DNA of 64,000 bases from Lepidodermella squamata (taxonomy: Eukaryota > Gastrotricha): positions 4,340,001 through 4,404,000 of the forward strand of contig JBLDXI010000009.1 of the NCBI GenBank assembly GCA_047495785.1, read 5' to 3'. Below, piece by piece: positions 11,747-23,770 of this stretch. The notes beneath the pieces are model-generated. The model was not told where the DNA came from. It made no database searches and saw only the letters and a program-made list of their open reading frames with translations. Both the position numbers and the translations under genes were made by a program. How positions within the stretch are numbered: the first letter of the stretch is position 1; every line of letters begins with the position of its first letter.

Positions 11747-12322
11747 ATGCAGCAATTCACGTGCTCGATTTTCCGATTACGAGGTCAAATAAGAAAGAAT
11801 AAAGACTATAGCATATTGTAATGTAACTGGTCTCTTCCATCTGATTGCATTTTGTTAGCTCAAATTTTCTCGCAGTTTCAACGAAGTTTGAATCATGAAG
11901 CGCTCAAAATGCGTCGTTAGTTGGTTCTAAGGACTCGGATGAACTTTCTGGAAACCCTAGGCATAAATTGAGTCTTGAGGCTGTCTGCTGTCTATTAATA
12001 ATAGAGGCATTCCTAGGCCTTTATCCTGTCAAATTATTGTCTAACAAATTTGCCGCGGATTTTAATTGGTTGTCCAATTAACAATATACTTGAAAGTGCA
12101 GGTATCTGAATACCAGCACATATGCTCGGTAAAAACTGCGACATTTTATTTGATATTCGGATAGGTAGCTAAGTTTTCCACGTCTTACGAACGTTATTTT
12201 TTTGTAGCTTTTCCTTCCAGCGCGCGATAACAAAATTCAGCCGCCTTGTAGCGAACTATTCTGCCATTTTTAAATTTCTCAAGAGCTTTTGAACAAGAGA
12301 AATCACTTCATAAAATATTCCT
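11747..12322. other. Intergenic spacer with poly(A) signal
   Basis: Contains the AATAAA hexamer at 11798-11803 expected for the preceding gene, and otherwise AT-rich DNA leading to the next signal-peptide exon. Nothing else is recognised. Confidence 0.5.
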
Positions 12323-14994
12323 ATGCGGCAAGCGGCGAAAAAATGTTTGACTGCCGTGCTAATAGCCGAATCAATTTTCATCGGATGTGGTATGCTTTTC
12401 TTTTCCAGCTCAGAATGCTAAATGATAACCTTCCCATCCAAGTTGTTTCACTGGAAAGCGCTGACGTTCAGAGGGAGACGAGCAGCCTTGATCTTGGCGA
12501 CAGCGGCGTTACGATGTGCCCGGCGTTGCAAACGCTACCGGTCCAGGGCACGATAGGGTTTTACGTGTTGTTGAATGACCAAGTTATCAGCAACGGAACA
12601 GCCAAAGATCTCGGCGAGCCAAAATCAGTTGGCACAACTTTTCAAATGTATTGCAGCAACAGCCGTATGGACTCTCACGTTCAGCTCTGCGGCTCGGATG
12701 GTCAATGGAAGAGAAAACGGGCCTGGAATTTATTCGACAATAGGGGCAATAGTGGTAACAAGGAAAGCAACGGAAAAAAGGTGAATGCCGGAACTATCGC
12801 AGAAACCGTGAGTAACGGAATTATGGGGAGCAACAGCAACAGCGGCCCCAGCCTCAAAAGCAGAGCAAAATATGGCGATTCTGGAGATAGTGGAAATAGC
12901 GGCAACAGCGGCAACAATGGAAATGGGGACAGCAAGGAAAAGGAACGAGTATGTTGCGAGGGAGGTAAATTGCTCCGCTGAATCTCAATTTCACTATATT
13001 TCGTCACCGCTAGCTTTATGTGACAACGGCAAGCTGTGTAAGAATAATGAGTGCAGTGGAAATGCGCCGTCGCAAGCACCACAAAGACAGAGTCTTGCCG
13101 AGTTAAGCTGCCAGGCGCTCAAAGATAGCCAAAACCCGATTTTCACGTTAGTACCAGCAGTCGGTTCGCCCACAGTCAGCGATAAGGAGAACAGCCCAGG
13201 TTCAACCTTTACAACAACGTGCCTTAAAGTTGCAAAGCCACTGGGCCAAGTGACATGTCAGAAAAACGGCTTCTACTACCCAATTAAGGCTTATTGCTGC
13301 CAGCCATGTGAGTTTCGAAATATCTTAAGAATAGTTCAATTAACATCTGAACAATTTAGCTGACTGTCAAAATGGCGGGACGTGTGATAGTAAAACCAAT
13401 CTATGCGTCTGCGCCGGTGAATACAGGGGCGGCTATTGCGATAAGAAGAAAGGTAAAATACTAAGTTTTTCGAAATATATGCCCTCATCAAATGATCGCA
13501 ACAGGTGACAGGGGCTATGGCGATGATGGTAATTCGCAGTCGGACACCACAAATCGGCTAACAGGCGTGGTCACAACGGCAGAATCATCGGATTTGTCGA
13601 CAGTCGAGGCTGATGAGGAGCAGACAACGCAGATCACCGAAGAATCTACTAAATCGCCCGCAAAGCAAAGCGATTTGACAACAGTTAAACCAACAGCGAA
13701 GCTTGTTGAGCACGACTCTGTGACCGTTCCTCTTGAAACGCAAAAACCCCCAATCAGCGGAGGATTAGTAACGGCGAAAGGTTCTGAGGGCCAAGGAATA
13801 ACCCAGAAGAAAGCTGATGATAAGGTATCAACTGTGAAGCCTGGCGATATAACAACGGCTCCAGTTAACAAAGCGACGCAAAAGGCCGTTGAAACTAGTC
13901 AGGAGAAACCAGCTGGCCAGCAGCAAAGTAAAAGGCCTGACGAGTCTTGGGCTGGTGCGACTGATAAACCAGCTTCCAAAGCGGCTGAAGCAGGTGTCAC
14001 CGCGGCCTCAAAGGCGGCTGAAGTGAATTCTGCTGTTTCAAAAGCAGCTGAAACGAATTCTGCGGTTTCAAAGGCGGCTGAAGTTAAGCCTTTAAATGTA
14101 GGTGTCACAGCTCCTTCGAAAGCGGCTGAAGCAAATTCTGCAGTTTCAAAGTCCGCTGAAGCGAATCCTACAAATGCAGGTGTCACCTCGGCTTCAAAAG
14201 CGGCTGACGCTGCAGCTGCAACTGATGAAGCGCAACAGCCAAAATACCTGATAAGTAATTATCTCCGCCTTTGAAAACAGCATCACCACATTTCCTTTTC
14301 AGAGGTAAACGCCAGGCTGAGGGTTAAACAGGTCAAAATTCCCCGTTCGGTCTATGCTGGCAGCAAAATTGTGAGGCGAGCAACTGGAGACGAGCAGGTT
14401 TCAATCACCGGCAATGACACGGCTGTATTCGCTGATAAAGACAGCGAGGCTTACAAGGCGGTTAAAAAGGTTTTCATGGAACAACTGCTGAAAATGTATG
14501 CCGATATGGGGCTGCCTATGACTGAGCAAGATCTGGAAATTGTTGACTTGAGGTAAGTGGCTAGAAAGTGAGCATGATTGATTGCATTCTGCTTCTTTGA
14601 AGTGGTCTTTATGGGGAAATAACAGCGGACTATTCAGCTAGCGTAACATCAAACCAGCCGCTCGACAAAGCCGCTATTAATGAGAAAGTTGATAAGGCTA
14701 TCAAGAAATTGGATGATGCGGGAACATTCGACATTTTCGGCCCTGATGGGGTCACTGATTATGGCATAACTGACCTTATTGCAACGCCCATGGACTCAGT
14801 CAATGGAAACAATGCGGCTGCTGCTAGCAAGAACAATAAGAAAAGCTCAGCTACGCGAGTCGTTTCAACGGTGTTCCATGGTAAAATCATTTATTACTAG
14901 TTATTTGATAGCTCTTCAATTGTACTTCTTTGCAGCGGCTCTGCTGACTCTATCGTGGGCCTTGGTTAGCGCCCTGCTACAGCTGGACATATGA
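12323..14994 (+). CDS. Mucin-like surface protein B (2 CCP-like, EGF, repeat linker, SEA-like)
   Basis: Eight exons: 12323-12389, 12443-12964, 13014-13307, 13360-13452, 13505-14254, 14303-14552, 14603-14880 and 14936-14994. The signal peptide is MRQAAKKCLTAVLIAES; the first acceptor (ATCCAAG, 12442) was chosen because it alone restores the frame. Cys module 1 (MCPALQTLPVQGTIGFY ... CCEGG) is interrupted near its end by about 70 residues of Asn/Gly/Ser-rich low complexity. Module 2 and an EGF domain ([20 protein letters not shown]) follow. Next is a long Thr/Ala/Ser-rich linker with SKAAE repeats, then one SEA-like domain split by a phase-2 intron. The SEA holds an RR dibasic site (KIVRRATGDE). 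It ends in a hydrophobic GPI-like tail (ALLTLSWALVSALL). The SEA is close to that of gene A (YADMGLPMT, SGLYGEI), pointing to recent duplication. Confidence 0.8.
13973..14230 (+). repeat. Coding SKAAE(V/T/A)NSAV decapeptide repeats in gene B
   Basis: Within the linker exon of gene B, imperfect 30-bp and 60-bp units encode runs of SKAAE followed by xNSAV or GVT(A/S). About eight units are seen. The Ser/Thr content and tandem structure are mucin-like. Confidence 0.75.
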
Positions 14995-15700
14995 AACATA
15001 TTTCTGACAAAGATACGTACAATTTTTCGAGCGTTGAGTAGTTATTGGTGCAATTGGTTTCCTTCTCATTGTTGAAGTAAACTTCCTTCTGATTTCAAGT
15101 TACAGATGTTCCCATTTTATATCAAACTGAAAGTCTTCTGGGCTGAGATCTATTTTGCGCCGACGGATTGTTAATATGCTCTTTGCTCTAGCGAGATAAC
15201 GCAGAGGTTCAGGGAAAGGAATCGTGTATAGATTTCCAAGTAGGAACCACTGCAACAGCACGGCAATTTATGCGTTATTCCAGAATATTTCCACCGTGAT
15301 CCAGTTCAGATTTTTCAGAGCAGTTTCATACGATTGAATAAGCTTTTTTCCTGAAGAGGTCGAAAGGAATGCATGAAAATGCATGCTACGCTGTTCACAA
15401 TCCACAGGTTCGAATCCTTATTTTCCATTCCTAATTTTTTCTCGTTCCAGGTCTGCAAGTCTTTTACGTAAGCAGAGTTGCAGCAAAATTAATTATTGAT
15501 TTATGGGTCTAAATATTTTTCACACATTGCTTTCGCTGCAGCTGCTTTATTGCTTGATTTATTAGATTAAACACTGAAAATAGAAGCGAACAAATAAAAC
15601 TTGCGGAAATTTGAAACGAATTCTGGTGACGTTGCGCGTGTTTCAAATAAAACCTTTGAATCAAAAGCCATACATCTATCCTTTCGTCCTCCTTTTCCAG
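14995..15700. other. Intergenic spacer
   Basis: About 700 bp between genes B and C. It holds a B-box-like GGTTCGAATCC at about 15407 flanked by short complementary ends, judged too poor to call a tRNA. There is no other recognisable feature. Confidence 0.4.
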
Positions 15701-17842
15701 ATGTTTCGCTTCAAGATGTTGAAGGTATCCGCGTTTCTCGCTGCAGCAAGTTGCCTGGGTAAGTTCAGTAAGAGAAAAATATTGTATTTTAAAACCAGTC
15801 ATGTGAACAGCTTATGCGGCCAACCAAACTTCGATCAACACGACAACTCCTAAACCACTGTATTCGAACGTTGGGAATGCAACATCGAAAATACTCAGCC
15901 CTTCTAACACGACTGCCAACTCGACGATGACAACTGGTGCATTGGCTATTTCAAATACTACGTCACCACGAGCGCTCACCAGCGCAACCACCAGAAGCGT
16001 AGTGACAACCCCTGCGAAAGCAATCTACACAACGGCTAATTATTTCCAGGATACAACTCCAGCCACTCAGCGAACGACACCTCGTCCCACCGCGAATTCA
16101 ATGGGGACAAAATCTGCTGGAAGCATTGGAACTTCTGGGCTGAATACTGACATTCTCACAACACCGGGCAAAGCTGGGATCTCGGGCTTGACTTCACCAC
16201 GAGCTCCCAACCCTACAACAAATGGAAACATGATGACAACTCCTGCGAAAGCCATCTATAATACGGCTAATTCTTTCGACGGAACGACAGTACGGACGAC
16301 CCCTCGACCCACTGCGAATTCGATGGGAACAAAATATGCTGGTAATTCTGGGATGAATACTGACATTCTCACGACACCAGGAAAAGGTGGGATCTTGGGT
16401 TTCACCTCACCACCCAACACAGCATCGATCGGTAAAATAATGACCACTGATCTGAAAGCCAATTCTGCTGCGGCTAATGCCGTCGACGATCGTACGGTTG
16501 GAACGACCCCGAAAGCCACTGCTCGACCTGCCACGGGGCTAACAACAAAGCTGCCTGGTACTACTGGGCTGAATTCTGCTATTTCGACATCGACCATCGC
16601 TCGGCTTATGACGACTGCAAAAGGTGGGGAATTCATGGGAACAACCACTCGAAAAACGGCAAGAACGAGCTCAGTGACCGACAGCTCGGACATTGAAACA
16701 ACCGAAGTGACAACTACGGAAGACGACTTAGCAGCAGAGATCACTACCCCTCAAAAACAAGGCTCGCAAACTACGACTCGACGCGGCATTGTAACGACTG
16801 CGCCCGCTGACAACAACAAAGTGGTTACTACAATTCGTGGGGGCAAAGAACGAGAAACGATTACTTCGAACCCTCCTGGTATCGTAACCTCAGCCCCCTC
16901 AAGCTTGATTAGATCTAGCTTGCGGAATGACGCTGCCTCCTCAGTTCAAAATTCGGTTACTACAGCAAAGATGATTGGAAGAGTCTCCCAAACTGACCCA
17001 GCTAGTGGTACCTCGCTATCGCAGGGGGGAAATTCAGGATCTACTCCGCCGAACACGGTTAGTACTGCAACAGCTAAGAACACATCAACTCCAGCGAAAA
17101 AGTACATCAACCGTAAGTTGAAAGCTAATAATCGATGAATAGAGGTTTGAACTGGTTTCCAATACAGGACTCGGGGGTATTCTGATGTCTAAGAAATGCT
17201 TCATACCGAGGTCAACGCTGAAGATCAATCGTAAGCGGGACGCGGATATGATCGCTGTGAATGCAAGCGACCCAGCTTTGCTCGACCGAAACAGTGCTGT
17301 CTATAAAGCGGTCTCAGACGCTTTCACTGCTCAGCTGCTTAAAATTATGCAACAGGTCGATCCAACTTCAACATCGAAAAGTATTGAGAACCTTGCGATA
17401 CAAATCGAGTAAGCCATGATAAAGGTATCGAATTATTTAGCAATATTTTCTACCGTAGTCCCATGGTCGATCTTCTGATTGCAAACTATACGGCGGCTTT
17501 GCGAACTGATCTCACTGATCCTTCTGAAAAGGTCTCATCCGTGATTCAAACTCTCCAAAGTTCTGGAGCATTCAATGACGTGTTTGGTAGCAGCCCACTC
17601 ACCTCTGCCATTTACAGCGTCGAATCGAAAGAGAATGACATGGTTAGCAGCGTTTCGTCGGTAGGCACTGGATCAATCAACATAAAATGGAATTCAGCGG
17701 TCAGCAACATGCAGGGTAAGTAACAACTATTGATTAAGTTCAGAATTATTTTTCGATGTTGACTATGAAATTTCCAGCTTGCGTAGCGACAATAATTCTC
17801 GCAGCTGCCGCTTCGTTCTTCGTTCTTATTCCAGAAAACTGA
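15701..17842 (+). CDS. Mucin-like surface protein C (Thr-rich, SEA-like, GPI-like tail)
   Basis: Five exons: 15701-15758, 15811-17112, 17168-17408, 17459-17715 and 17778-17842. The signal peptide is MFRFKMLKVSAFLAAASCL. It leads directly into a Thr/Ser/Pro-rich region of about 430 residues, dense in potential O- and N-glycosylation sites, with internal repeats. The CCP-like and EGF modules of paralogs A, B and D are absent. One SEA-like domain follows, split by the same phase-2 intron, with a furin-like NRKR before DADMI. It ends in a hydrophobic tail (CVATIILAAAASFFVLI) on a separate phase-1 exon, fitting a GPI signal. An AATAAA lies at 17980. This is the most mucin-like family member, effectively a stalk plus SEA. 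Function is unknown; a surface glycocalyx is inferred. Confidence 0.8.
15960..16590 (+). repeat. Degenerate ~70-residue coding repeats in gene C
   Basis: Units of about 210 bp share TTPRPTANSMGTK, NTDILTTPGK and MTTPAKAIYNTAN. Roughly two good copies are flanked by two eroded ones. They encode the Thr-rich glycosylation region. Confidence 0.7.
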
Positions 17843-18320
17843 TGACGATGAAATTAAACGTCGAATATCCAGATGTGACCAGTGAACACAAAATGTATAT
17901 ATTTATCTTCATTTTCCCATTTTCTTTCTGTTAAATATAATTTTATTCATTTCAAATTTCGTCTTTTCATCAATGAGAAAATAAACTTCTTCGGTGTCGT
18001 GCAGCACTAAAGGTGTGGAAGATGCCTCGCTTATCACTTATCATCTTCAAGCAATATTTTTAATGTCCATTTAGATTGCAGATATTCATCTTATAAAGTT
18101 CTACCACGTGTAATTCTCACAAAAATACATCTCGTTTGTTAACATTTAAGGTCCAAGCCGGAAAATTCAACATAGCAGTGTTTACAAAGTTGGTTGAAGC
18201 GAATAATAATTGGGGAATGGAAGAAATAACACATTGTTTGCCTAATTAAATATAAGATTTTCGAAAGTTAAGCCATGGCGAAACCACTCACATTTCTTTC
18301 GGCAGCATTTCCACAACATA
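17843..18320. other. Intergenic spacer with poly(A) signal
   Basis: AATAAA at 17980-17985 serves gene C. The rest is AT-rich upstream sequence of gene D without other recognised features. Confidence 0.5.
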
Positions 18321-20065
18321 ATGCCTTATTTCAAGGTAATTATTTTTTTGATCCATTTGGTGGCGGTGTTAGGTAACAACCTTTGACATTACCTTAGCAG
18401 GAATTTTTAGAAATGTCTTCCTAGCCGATGAATCTTCCGGCCAAAAACCTTGCCAACCTCTGAAGGAAAGTCCCCTGAAAGGCTCTATCGGCTACTTCAA
18501 GTTCATAGGGTATGTAGCGGTGCCGATCAATGAACATTCCGATATTTTAGAGGGTCAAATTCACGAAACCACATACGCTTACTACTGCAGTCAGAATGTG
18601 ACTGATTACGAGGTGATATCTTGCAAAAATGGAATCTGGAAATATGGTAAACGTACATGCTGCGAGGGAGGTAGGCATTGTATAAATTATCCATAGTTCT
18701 TGGAAGAATCAACTCTGCTTTCATTAGCTACATGTGGTCCAGGTTTATTATGCTTGAATAATGAGTGTCAAAAATCAACTGTCCCACCGCCTATCGAAAT
18801 TAGCAAAAAGTTGACGCCATGGAACTGTTATCCCTTGAAGTACTTGGACTCACTAGAGCAGTTCAACTTCTACTGGAATGACTCGTCAATGATTACGCGT
18901 TTAGATTCGCAGCGACCACCTTATGAGAAATTTAACATGACGTGCAGGAACAACCAGTCTGCATCGTGGGGAGTTCAGTGCCATCCCTCGAGCTACTATA
19001 ACCCAAGGCCCCCAGTTTGCTGCAATTCTTGTAATATATTTCCCTTTATGCTTTTCCATCTTAAAAACACCTCTCATTCCCATAGCGGTTTGCCAGAATA
19101 ACGGCACTTGTTTAAATGGCGTCTGCCAATGTCCGCCAGGATACAATGGAGCCTTCTGTGAAAAGGCGCATAGTATGTTCACAACTGTAATTTTCACAGA
19201 AACTGACGGATACATTTTCTGAATGAAAGATGCCACGAGGAACCCCTTGCCTGAATCAACATCATCGTCGAAAATTCCTGGAAACGTAAAAGAGCTAACA
19301 ACTATATCTGCGACCAGCACGACACAGATTCTACCTTTGAAAGCTTTTAAATCACGTTAGTCTCCTACTGATCGATATTGTCCAGCTTAATAAGAAGTCT
19401 TACAGGTATCAGTGGCAAGCTAGCCACAAAGCAAATCAAAATACGACAAACCTCGGCTAGTAGTGGCAAACGGAGAAGAAATGCTGATCTGACAGCGGTT
19501 GACGCGAGCAACCCCGGCCTCGCCGATAAGAACAGCGACATTTACAAGGCTGTTAAGGATACTTTCAACGACCAGCTGATTGGAATTTTCAAGAAAATGG
19601 GCATCACTGTGACGGCGAAGGATCTTGAAAGCATGGAAATTGAGTATTTTTAGGGATTTAAGTTTCATCAACTTGTTATAAGATTGCTTTCTAGTGCATC
19701 TCTTGGAGAGATTGCCGCAACTTACACCGCGGTAGTGACGACTGACAAGGAGACCACTCTGGAAGATATTAAGCGGTCGGTTTCTTCAGCTGTAGATTCG
19801 CTGGAGAAGGAGGGCTTTTTCGCCGATGCATTCGGATCAAATGGGTTGCAGTCCGACATTCTGTCTCTCAAAGTTATTAATGAAGGGGGTAACACAGCTG
19901 GTACGGGGTCTGTAGCCGTATCCAGTGATGGGAAGGTGAAAAAGAATACCGCAGAAACCAATTCTCATAGTAAGCAAGATTACTGCCATTTCGAGGTAAT
20001 AATATTTTCATTATCTAGAAACTTGGCTTGTTGCGATAGCGGCATTTTATGTTATGGCAGCCTAA
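18321..20065 (+). CDS. Mucin-like surface protein D (2 CCP-like, EGF, SEA-like)
   Basis: Eight exons: 18321-18372, 18425-18670, 18728-19030, 19086-19172, 19230-19355, 19406-19643, 19695-19969 and 20019-20065. The signal peptide is MPYFKVIIFLIHLVAVLG. CCP-like module 1 reads CQPLKESPLKGSIGYFK and ends in CCEG. Module 2 begins TCGPGLLCLNNECQ and ends PPVCCNS. The EGF is CQNNGTCLNGVCQCPPGY. A short Thr/Ser linker of about 40 residues leads to one SEA-like domain, split by a phase-2 intron, with the furin-like GKRRR before NADLT. The C-terminus TWLVAIAAFYVMAA is a minimal GPI-like signal on its own exon. This is the compact, apparently minimal complete version of the family. Its SEA second half ([14 protein letters not shown]) is nearly the same as in gene F, marking these two as close relatives. 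Confidence 0.82.
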
Positions 20066-20762
20066 TAATTAGTGGGACGACTCTTCGGCAAATCATGGAC
20101 TTTCTCACGCTTATTCATCACCCTTTACCTATTTTGATTCATTCAAATTCACTATCACGAAACAAAAAAATAAAAAGGGTTTCCGTTTGCTCGGTGCCTA
20201 CTCATGACACAATGGATTCGTTGCCTTACAAGTCCATGTTTTGAGAGTCGAGGTGGAACATGGAGGTGTTTTCACCCTGAGATAATGCTCGTGCCATCCG
20301 GAACTAACGAAATATGTGATGTTCGGTATTCTTGCTACAGCAATTTTTCTTTGCGTTAAAACTAGCTTGGGTCTAGTCCTTAGATCTGGGCCGTTCAGAT
20401 AAATCAAACGTGCCTTTTTGAATGTTCTTCGCTTCAAATTCGATCATCTAAAGGCTGCTTTAATCAATGTTGGAAAGTTTTTTCGCTCGAAAACAAGCCG
20501 CTCTCAACGTGCAAAATATTTGACAAGTTTCACCATCCCGGATATTATATTGCAATGACGCAAAGAGGACCAGCTCGAAATAGCTCCATGAAAGAATTAA
20601 TAATTTTTATCAGCTTTATTCCAAATTCGCGATCCTCCTCGACACTCGCTCGAATACATTCGCGAGGAGAGCTGGAACTCTGAGGTTAAAATGAAAACAA
20701 TTTCTACTTTTTTTATACACCTTTGGATGCTAGGCACTCTAAGTTAGCTTAAGTTTTATAAT
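20066..20762. other. Intergenic spacer
   Basis: No exon resembling the CCP-like or EGF modules is found here, although gene E just downstream lacks these parts. No other feature is recognised. Confidence 0.5.
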
Positions 20763-22406
20763 ATGGCAATATTTCAATTATTTGGTATAGTGTGCTGGGC
20801 GCAAGTCGCTAAGCCGTCGAACATGGCCCCCGAAACATCTATGCAGGCTCGAGATGACAACAGCGTTGGCGAAGGCTCTTCAGCCATAACCGGAGGCTTT
20901 GTCGTCAAACAAGTCCTGATTACCAAGTCCCTGGGAGCGACCTCTGACCTCACTGTGACATCCAAGGATACAGGAATCTTTGCAGATAAAACTAGCATGA
21001 CTTACACGATTTTGACCTGGGTTTTCGCTGATCGAATTCAGACGACGTATCTTGCTCTGGGCTTGAACGTGACTCAAAAAGACATCATAATCTCGAATAT
21101 ATCGTATGTTTAAACAAAATTTAAGTTGAAGTAAAGTAGCAATATTGTTTTCCAGGTCATCCCGCAATTTTGTCGTTGCAAATCACTCTATCATGATCAG
21201 AAGTCAACCCCCACCAGTTGATGCTGTCAGACAATTCGTTCTCCAGCAAACAAAGAAAATGGAAAACCAAGGTTTCTATGACAGGTTCTTTGGTAAGGAT
21301 GGGTTCGTAGGCCTAGATATACTCGCGATCGATGCTGTGAACGAGGTTGTTCCGCCGCCTGAAAATTCGCCAGTTGAAGACAACGGCTTTGGAGGAGACA
21401 CGAGTTATGCCACCCACCAACCAGCGATCCGTTCTTCGCCGAAATCCCAGAACTGGGAGACAAATCCAAGTCAAACTGAGAAGCCTGCTGCTGTTGCGAA
21501 TCAGGTCGTAACAGACAAACAGCCTGCAGTCAAAGCAACAAACGCACCCCAAGTTACCTCTAAGTTCAAGTCCCGTTAGGTCAAAAACAGTCATAGTTTA
21601 CTTTTTTACACAAGTCGCTTTTTTGAAGGTGTGGTTGGTAAAATGACTGTGAAGCAAGTTATAATTTCCAAACCGGCCTCAACTAGTAGACGCAAGAGGC
21701 AGACGGCATCTTTGAGTGCAACTGATGTTGCTGCATTGGATAAGAATAGCGAAACTTACAAAGCCGTGAAACAGGTTATCATCGAACAACTGATAGCTAC
21801 CTACCAGCAGCTGGGCGTCCCAATGACAGCTCAAGATCTCGACAACGTCGAAATCACGTTAGATTTCATGTTTGATCTGTTTAACTTAACTCTATGGAAC
21901 CTTTCTCATTGCACAGAACAGCAGTCGATAGGATCATTGCTGATTACGCAGCCATTATCAAGACGGACAATCAACTGAGTCTCGATCAGATAAAACAATT
22001 GGTTTCCATTACCATAAAGCAGCTCCAGAATAAGGATTTCTACAAGTCAGCTTTTGGAACTGATGGAGTCACAGCGTTTGATATCATGGATGTAACCAAT
22101 GGAGGCGCAATGGTTGAAAGATCACCTGAATCAACGCCACAGAGAAACTCTGGCGAGCTGAGCAAAGGTTCGACTACTTCAGGACCTGAAAATCATGTTG
22201 GTGATATGAATAAAAGTTCGACTGCTTCAGCGGTTGAGAATACCTCTGGCGAGGTGAGTAAAGGATCAACTGGTTCAATACCCAAGAAGAACTCTGTGGC
22301 AACTATCAAAGGTTAGCCTATAAGAAATACTGAGCTTCACTAACAAGTAATTTTCTTTGCAGCTGGATGGATTACGATTGCTGCCATTATTTTGTTATCA
22401 GCTTAA
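20763..22406 (+). CDS. Mucin-like surface protein E (2 SEA-like domains, no Cys modules)
   Basis: Five exons: 20763-21103, 21156-21574, 21629-21857, 21917-22311 and 22363-22406. A short putative signal peptide (MAIFQLFGIVCWAQV) leads after about 30 residues into a distal SEA-like domain without a basic site (VVKQVLITKSLGATSD). A Pro/Thr/Ser linker follows, then a proximal SEA-like domain with the strong furin-like SRRKRQ. Both SEAs are split by phase-2 introns, and the linker junction is phase 1. A second Ser/Thr-rich segment and the GPI-like tail AGWITIAAIILLSA end the protein. The CCP-like and EGF modules are missing, so the gene is either a truncated duplicate or a specialised short form. 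The signal peptide is weak, so an unseen upstream exon remains possible. AATAAA lies at 22533. Confidence 0.72.
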
Positions 22407-22984
22407 CTACATTTAAACAGAGAAACATTCTCATGTTATACTTAGGAAGCATAGACATAGGAACGAAAACAGCACTTGGAATTAAACTTTCATAATTTTA
22501 GGCAGTTTGCTTCATATTTTCCGGCTATTGTAAATAAATTTCCTCGCATGCGTATCTCTCGCTTTCAAAATTCCTAGGCGGCGTTCCAAAGTTTTTATGG
22601 GTTATCGAAAAATCGTTAATATTTCTTAGCGCAGCCGAACCTGACTACAGTGAAGATGATTTCAACTCTCTTATTTTATCAGGGTGAAAATTTCAATCAT
22701 CAAACTTTTTTACGAGACTTCAAGCTTAGTATTCCCGCATTCATCTGCTGAATTAAAAACGAAGCTATAAGCATGAAAAAGGATGGGTTGCGTTGTGACA
22801 GGCTTTTTCTGGTAAATTGTCTGTAAACAACGTAATAGACAAAATGTAATTGGGAAGTTGTATCAATGCGCAATTTACACCTCTGAATTCACAAAATCAC
22901 TGTTTCCCTCTCATTAATTGTAGACGCGAAAACTAGTCTAAAATTCTTTTTCATTTAACAGCAGATTCACAGCTTGCTTTGGTT
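22407..22984. other. Intergenic spacer with poly(A) signal
   Basis: AATAAA at 22533-22538 follows gene E. The remaining sequence is AT-rich with no recognised element. Confidence 0.5.
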
Positions 22985-23281
22985 ATGTTCAGCTTCTTGC
23001 TTCAATTTGCGGCAATCTTTTTGAGCATATTAGGTACGCTCAGTGCTGATTTTGGTTTATTCCGCTTGAAGAATTATTTCCTCAGCCTCTAGATCCTTTG
23101 GTCAATCAAGCTTTCCCCTCGGTGGGTTTCAACTCAAAGAATCGATTGCCCAAAGCCTGTTTTCAGCAGGCCAATCATTGCCAATCGAACAATACATCAA
23201 CTATTTTTTCGGGTAAAAACTACTTATGGGCATTGTCAATTAAACATCTGACGAATCATTCCTTTTACAGCTGGTAGATGA
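22985..23281 (+). CDS. Small secreted peptide precursor (candidate)
   Basis: Three small exons join in frame with phase-1 introns: 22985-23033, about 23091-23213 and 23271-23281. The product is about 60 residues. A strong signal peptide (MFSFLLQFAAIFLSIL) is followed by a Cys-free mature part of about 40 residues containing FPLGGFQLKESIAQSLF and ending YINYFFAGR. There is no recognised family. The acceptor before exon 2 (TTCCTCAG) and the tiny last exon are inferred from consensus alone. The phase-1 signal-peptide junction is the same as in the neighbouring mucin-like genes, so it could be a residual or repurposed 5' end of a family member, or a separate secreted peptide. Confidence 0.45.
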
Positions 23282-23770
23282 ATCCAGCATGCTTGAAGCT
23301 TGAATTCTGTATGAAGACTTTTTCCGGATCAGACCATGCATCATGTGCACTTTCTCTGATAAGTAACTGTGTTAAAGGCGATCTGTTCAGGTTTTCTAAA
23401 ATCGACTCCAATAGAAATCGATCCGCACTATTGTTGAAGTAGCTGTTATTGCTTGGAAAGATTTCAATTATATCTTGTGAAACTGTCGTTATTATTTGCC
23501 GGAATATAAAAGAAGTCAAAGTGACCCTTCGATGAAGAAAAGTAATTAAAACTTGTGTTTTTTTCCAGAACTTCGCTCTTTTTTTTTTCCTTGCAGCAGC
23601 AAACGCTGTTTTCAGCTTATTTTAATTGCCAAATAAGGGTGGGCGGAGCATAGTTTTCAAGTTGATAATTGCAAGTATGCCAAAATTTCACTCGAGTTTA
23701 CCTTCAATTAGAGAATTCTGAGAAAGGCCCCGACGTGCTGCAGATTTTCATCCGATTAAAACTGGAAAAA
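23282..23770. other. Intergenic spacer
   Basis: Spacer upstream of gene F, with a T-rich run near 23575-23590. A minus-strand open frame here has no supporting feature. Confidence 0.45.

Noticed and set aside
15365-15432. tRNA-like stretch with AGGAATG/CATTCCT ends and GGTTCGAATCC
   Set aside because: The 7-bp end pairing and B-box are present, but the T-arm has only about three pairs, there is no A-box, and the D and anticodon arms do not fold.
16067-16744. Val-rich minus-strand ORFs in gene C
   Set aside because: They are antisense shadows of Thr-rich coding repeats.
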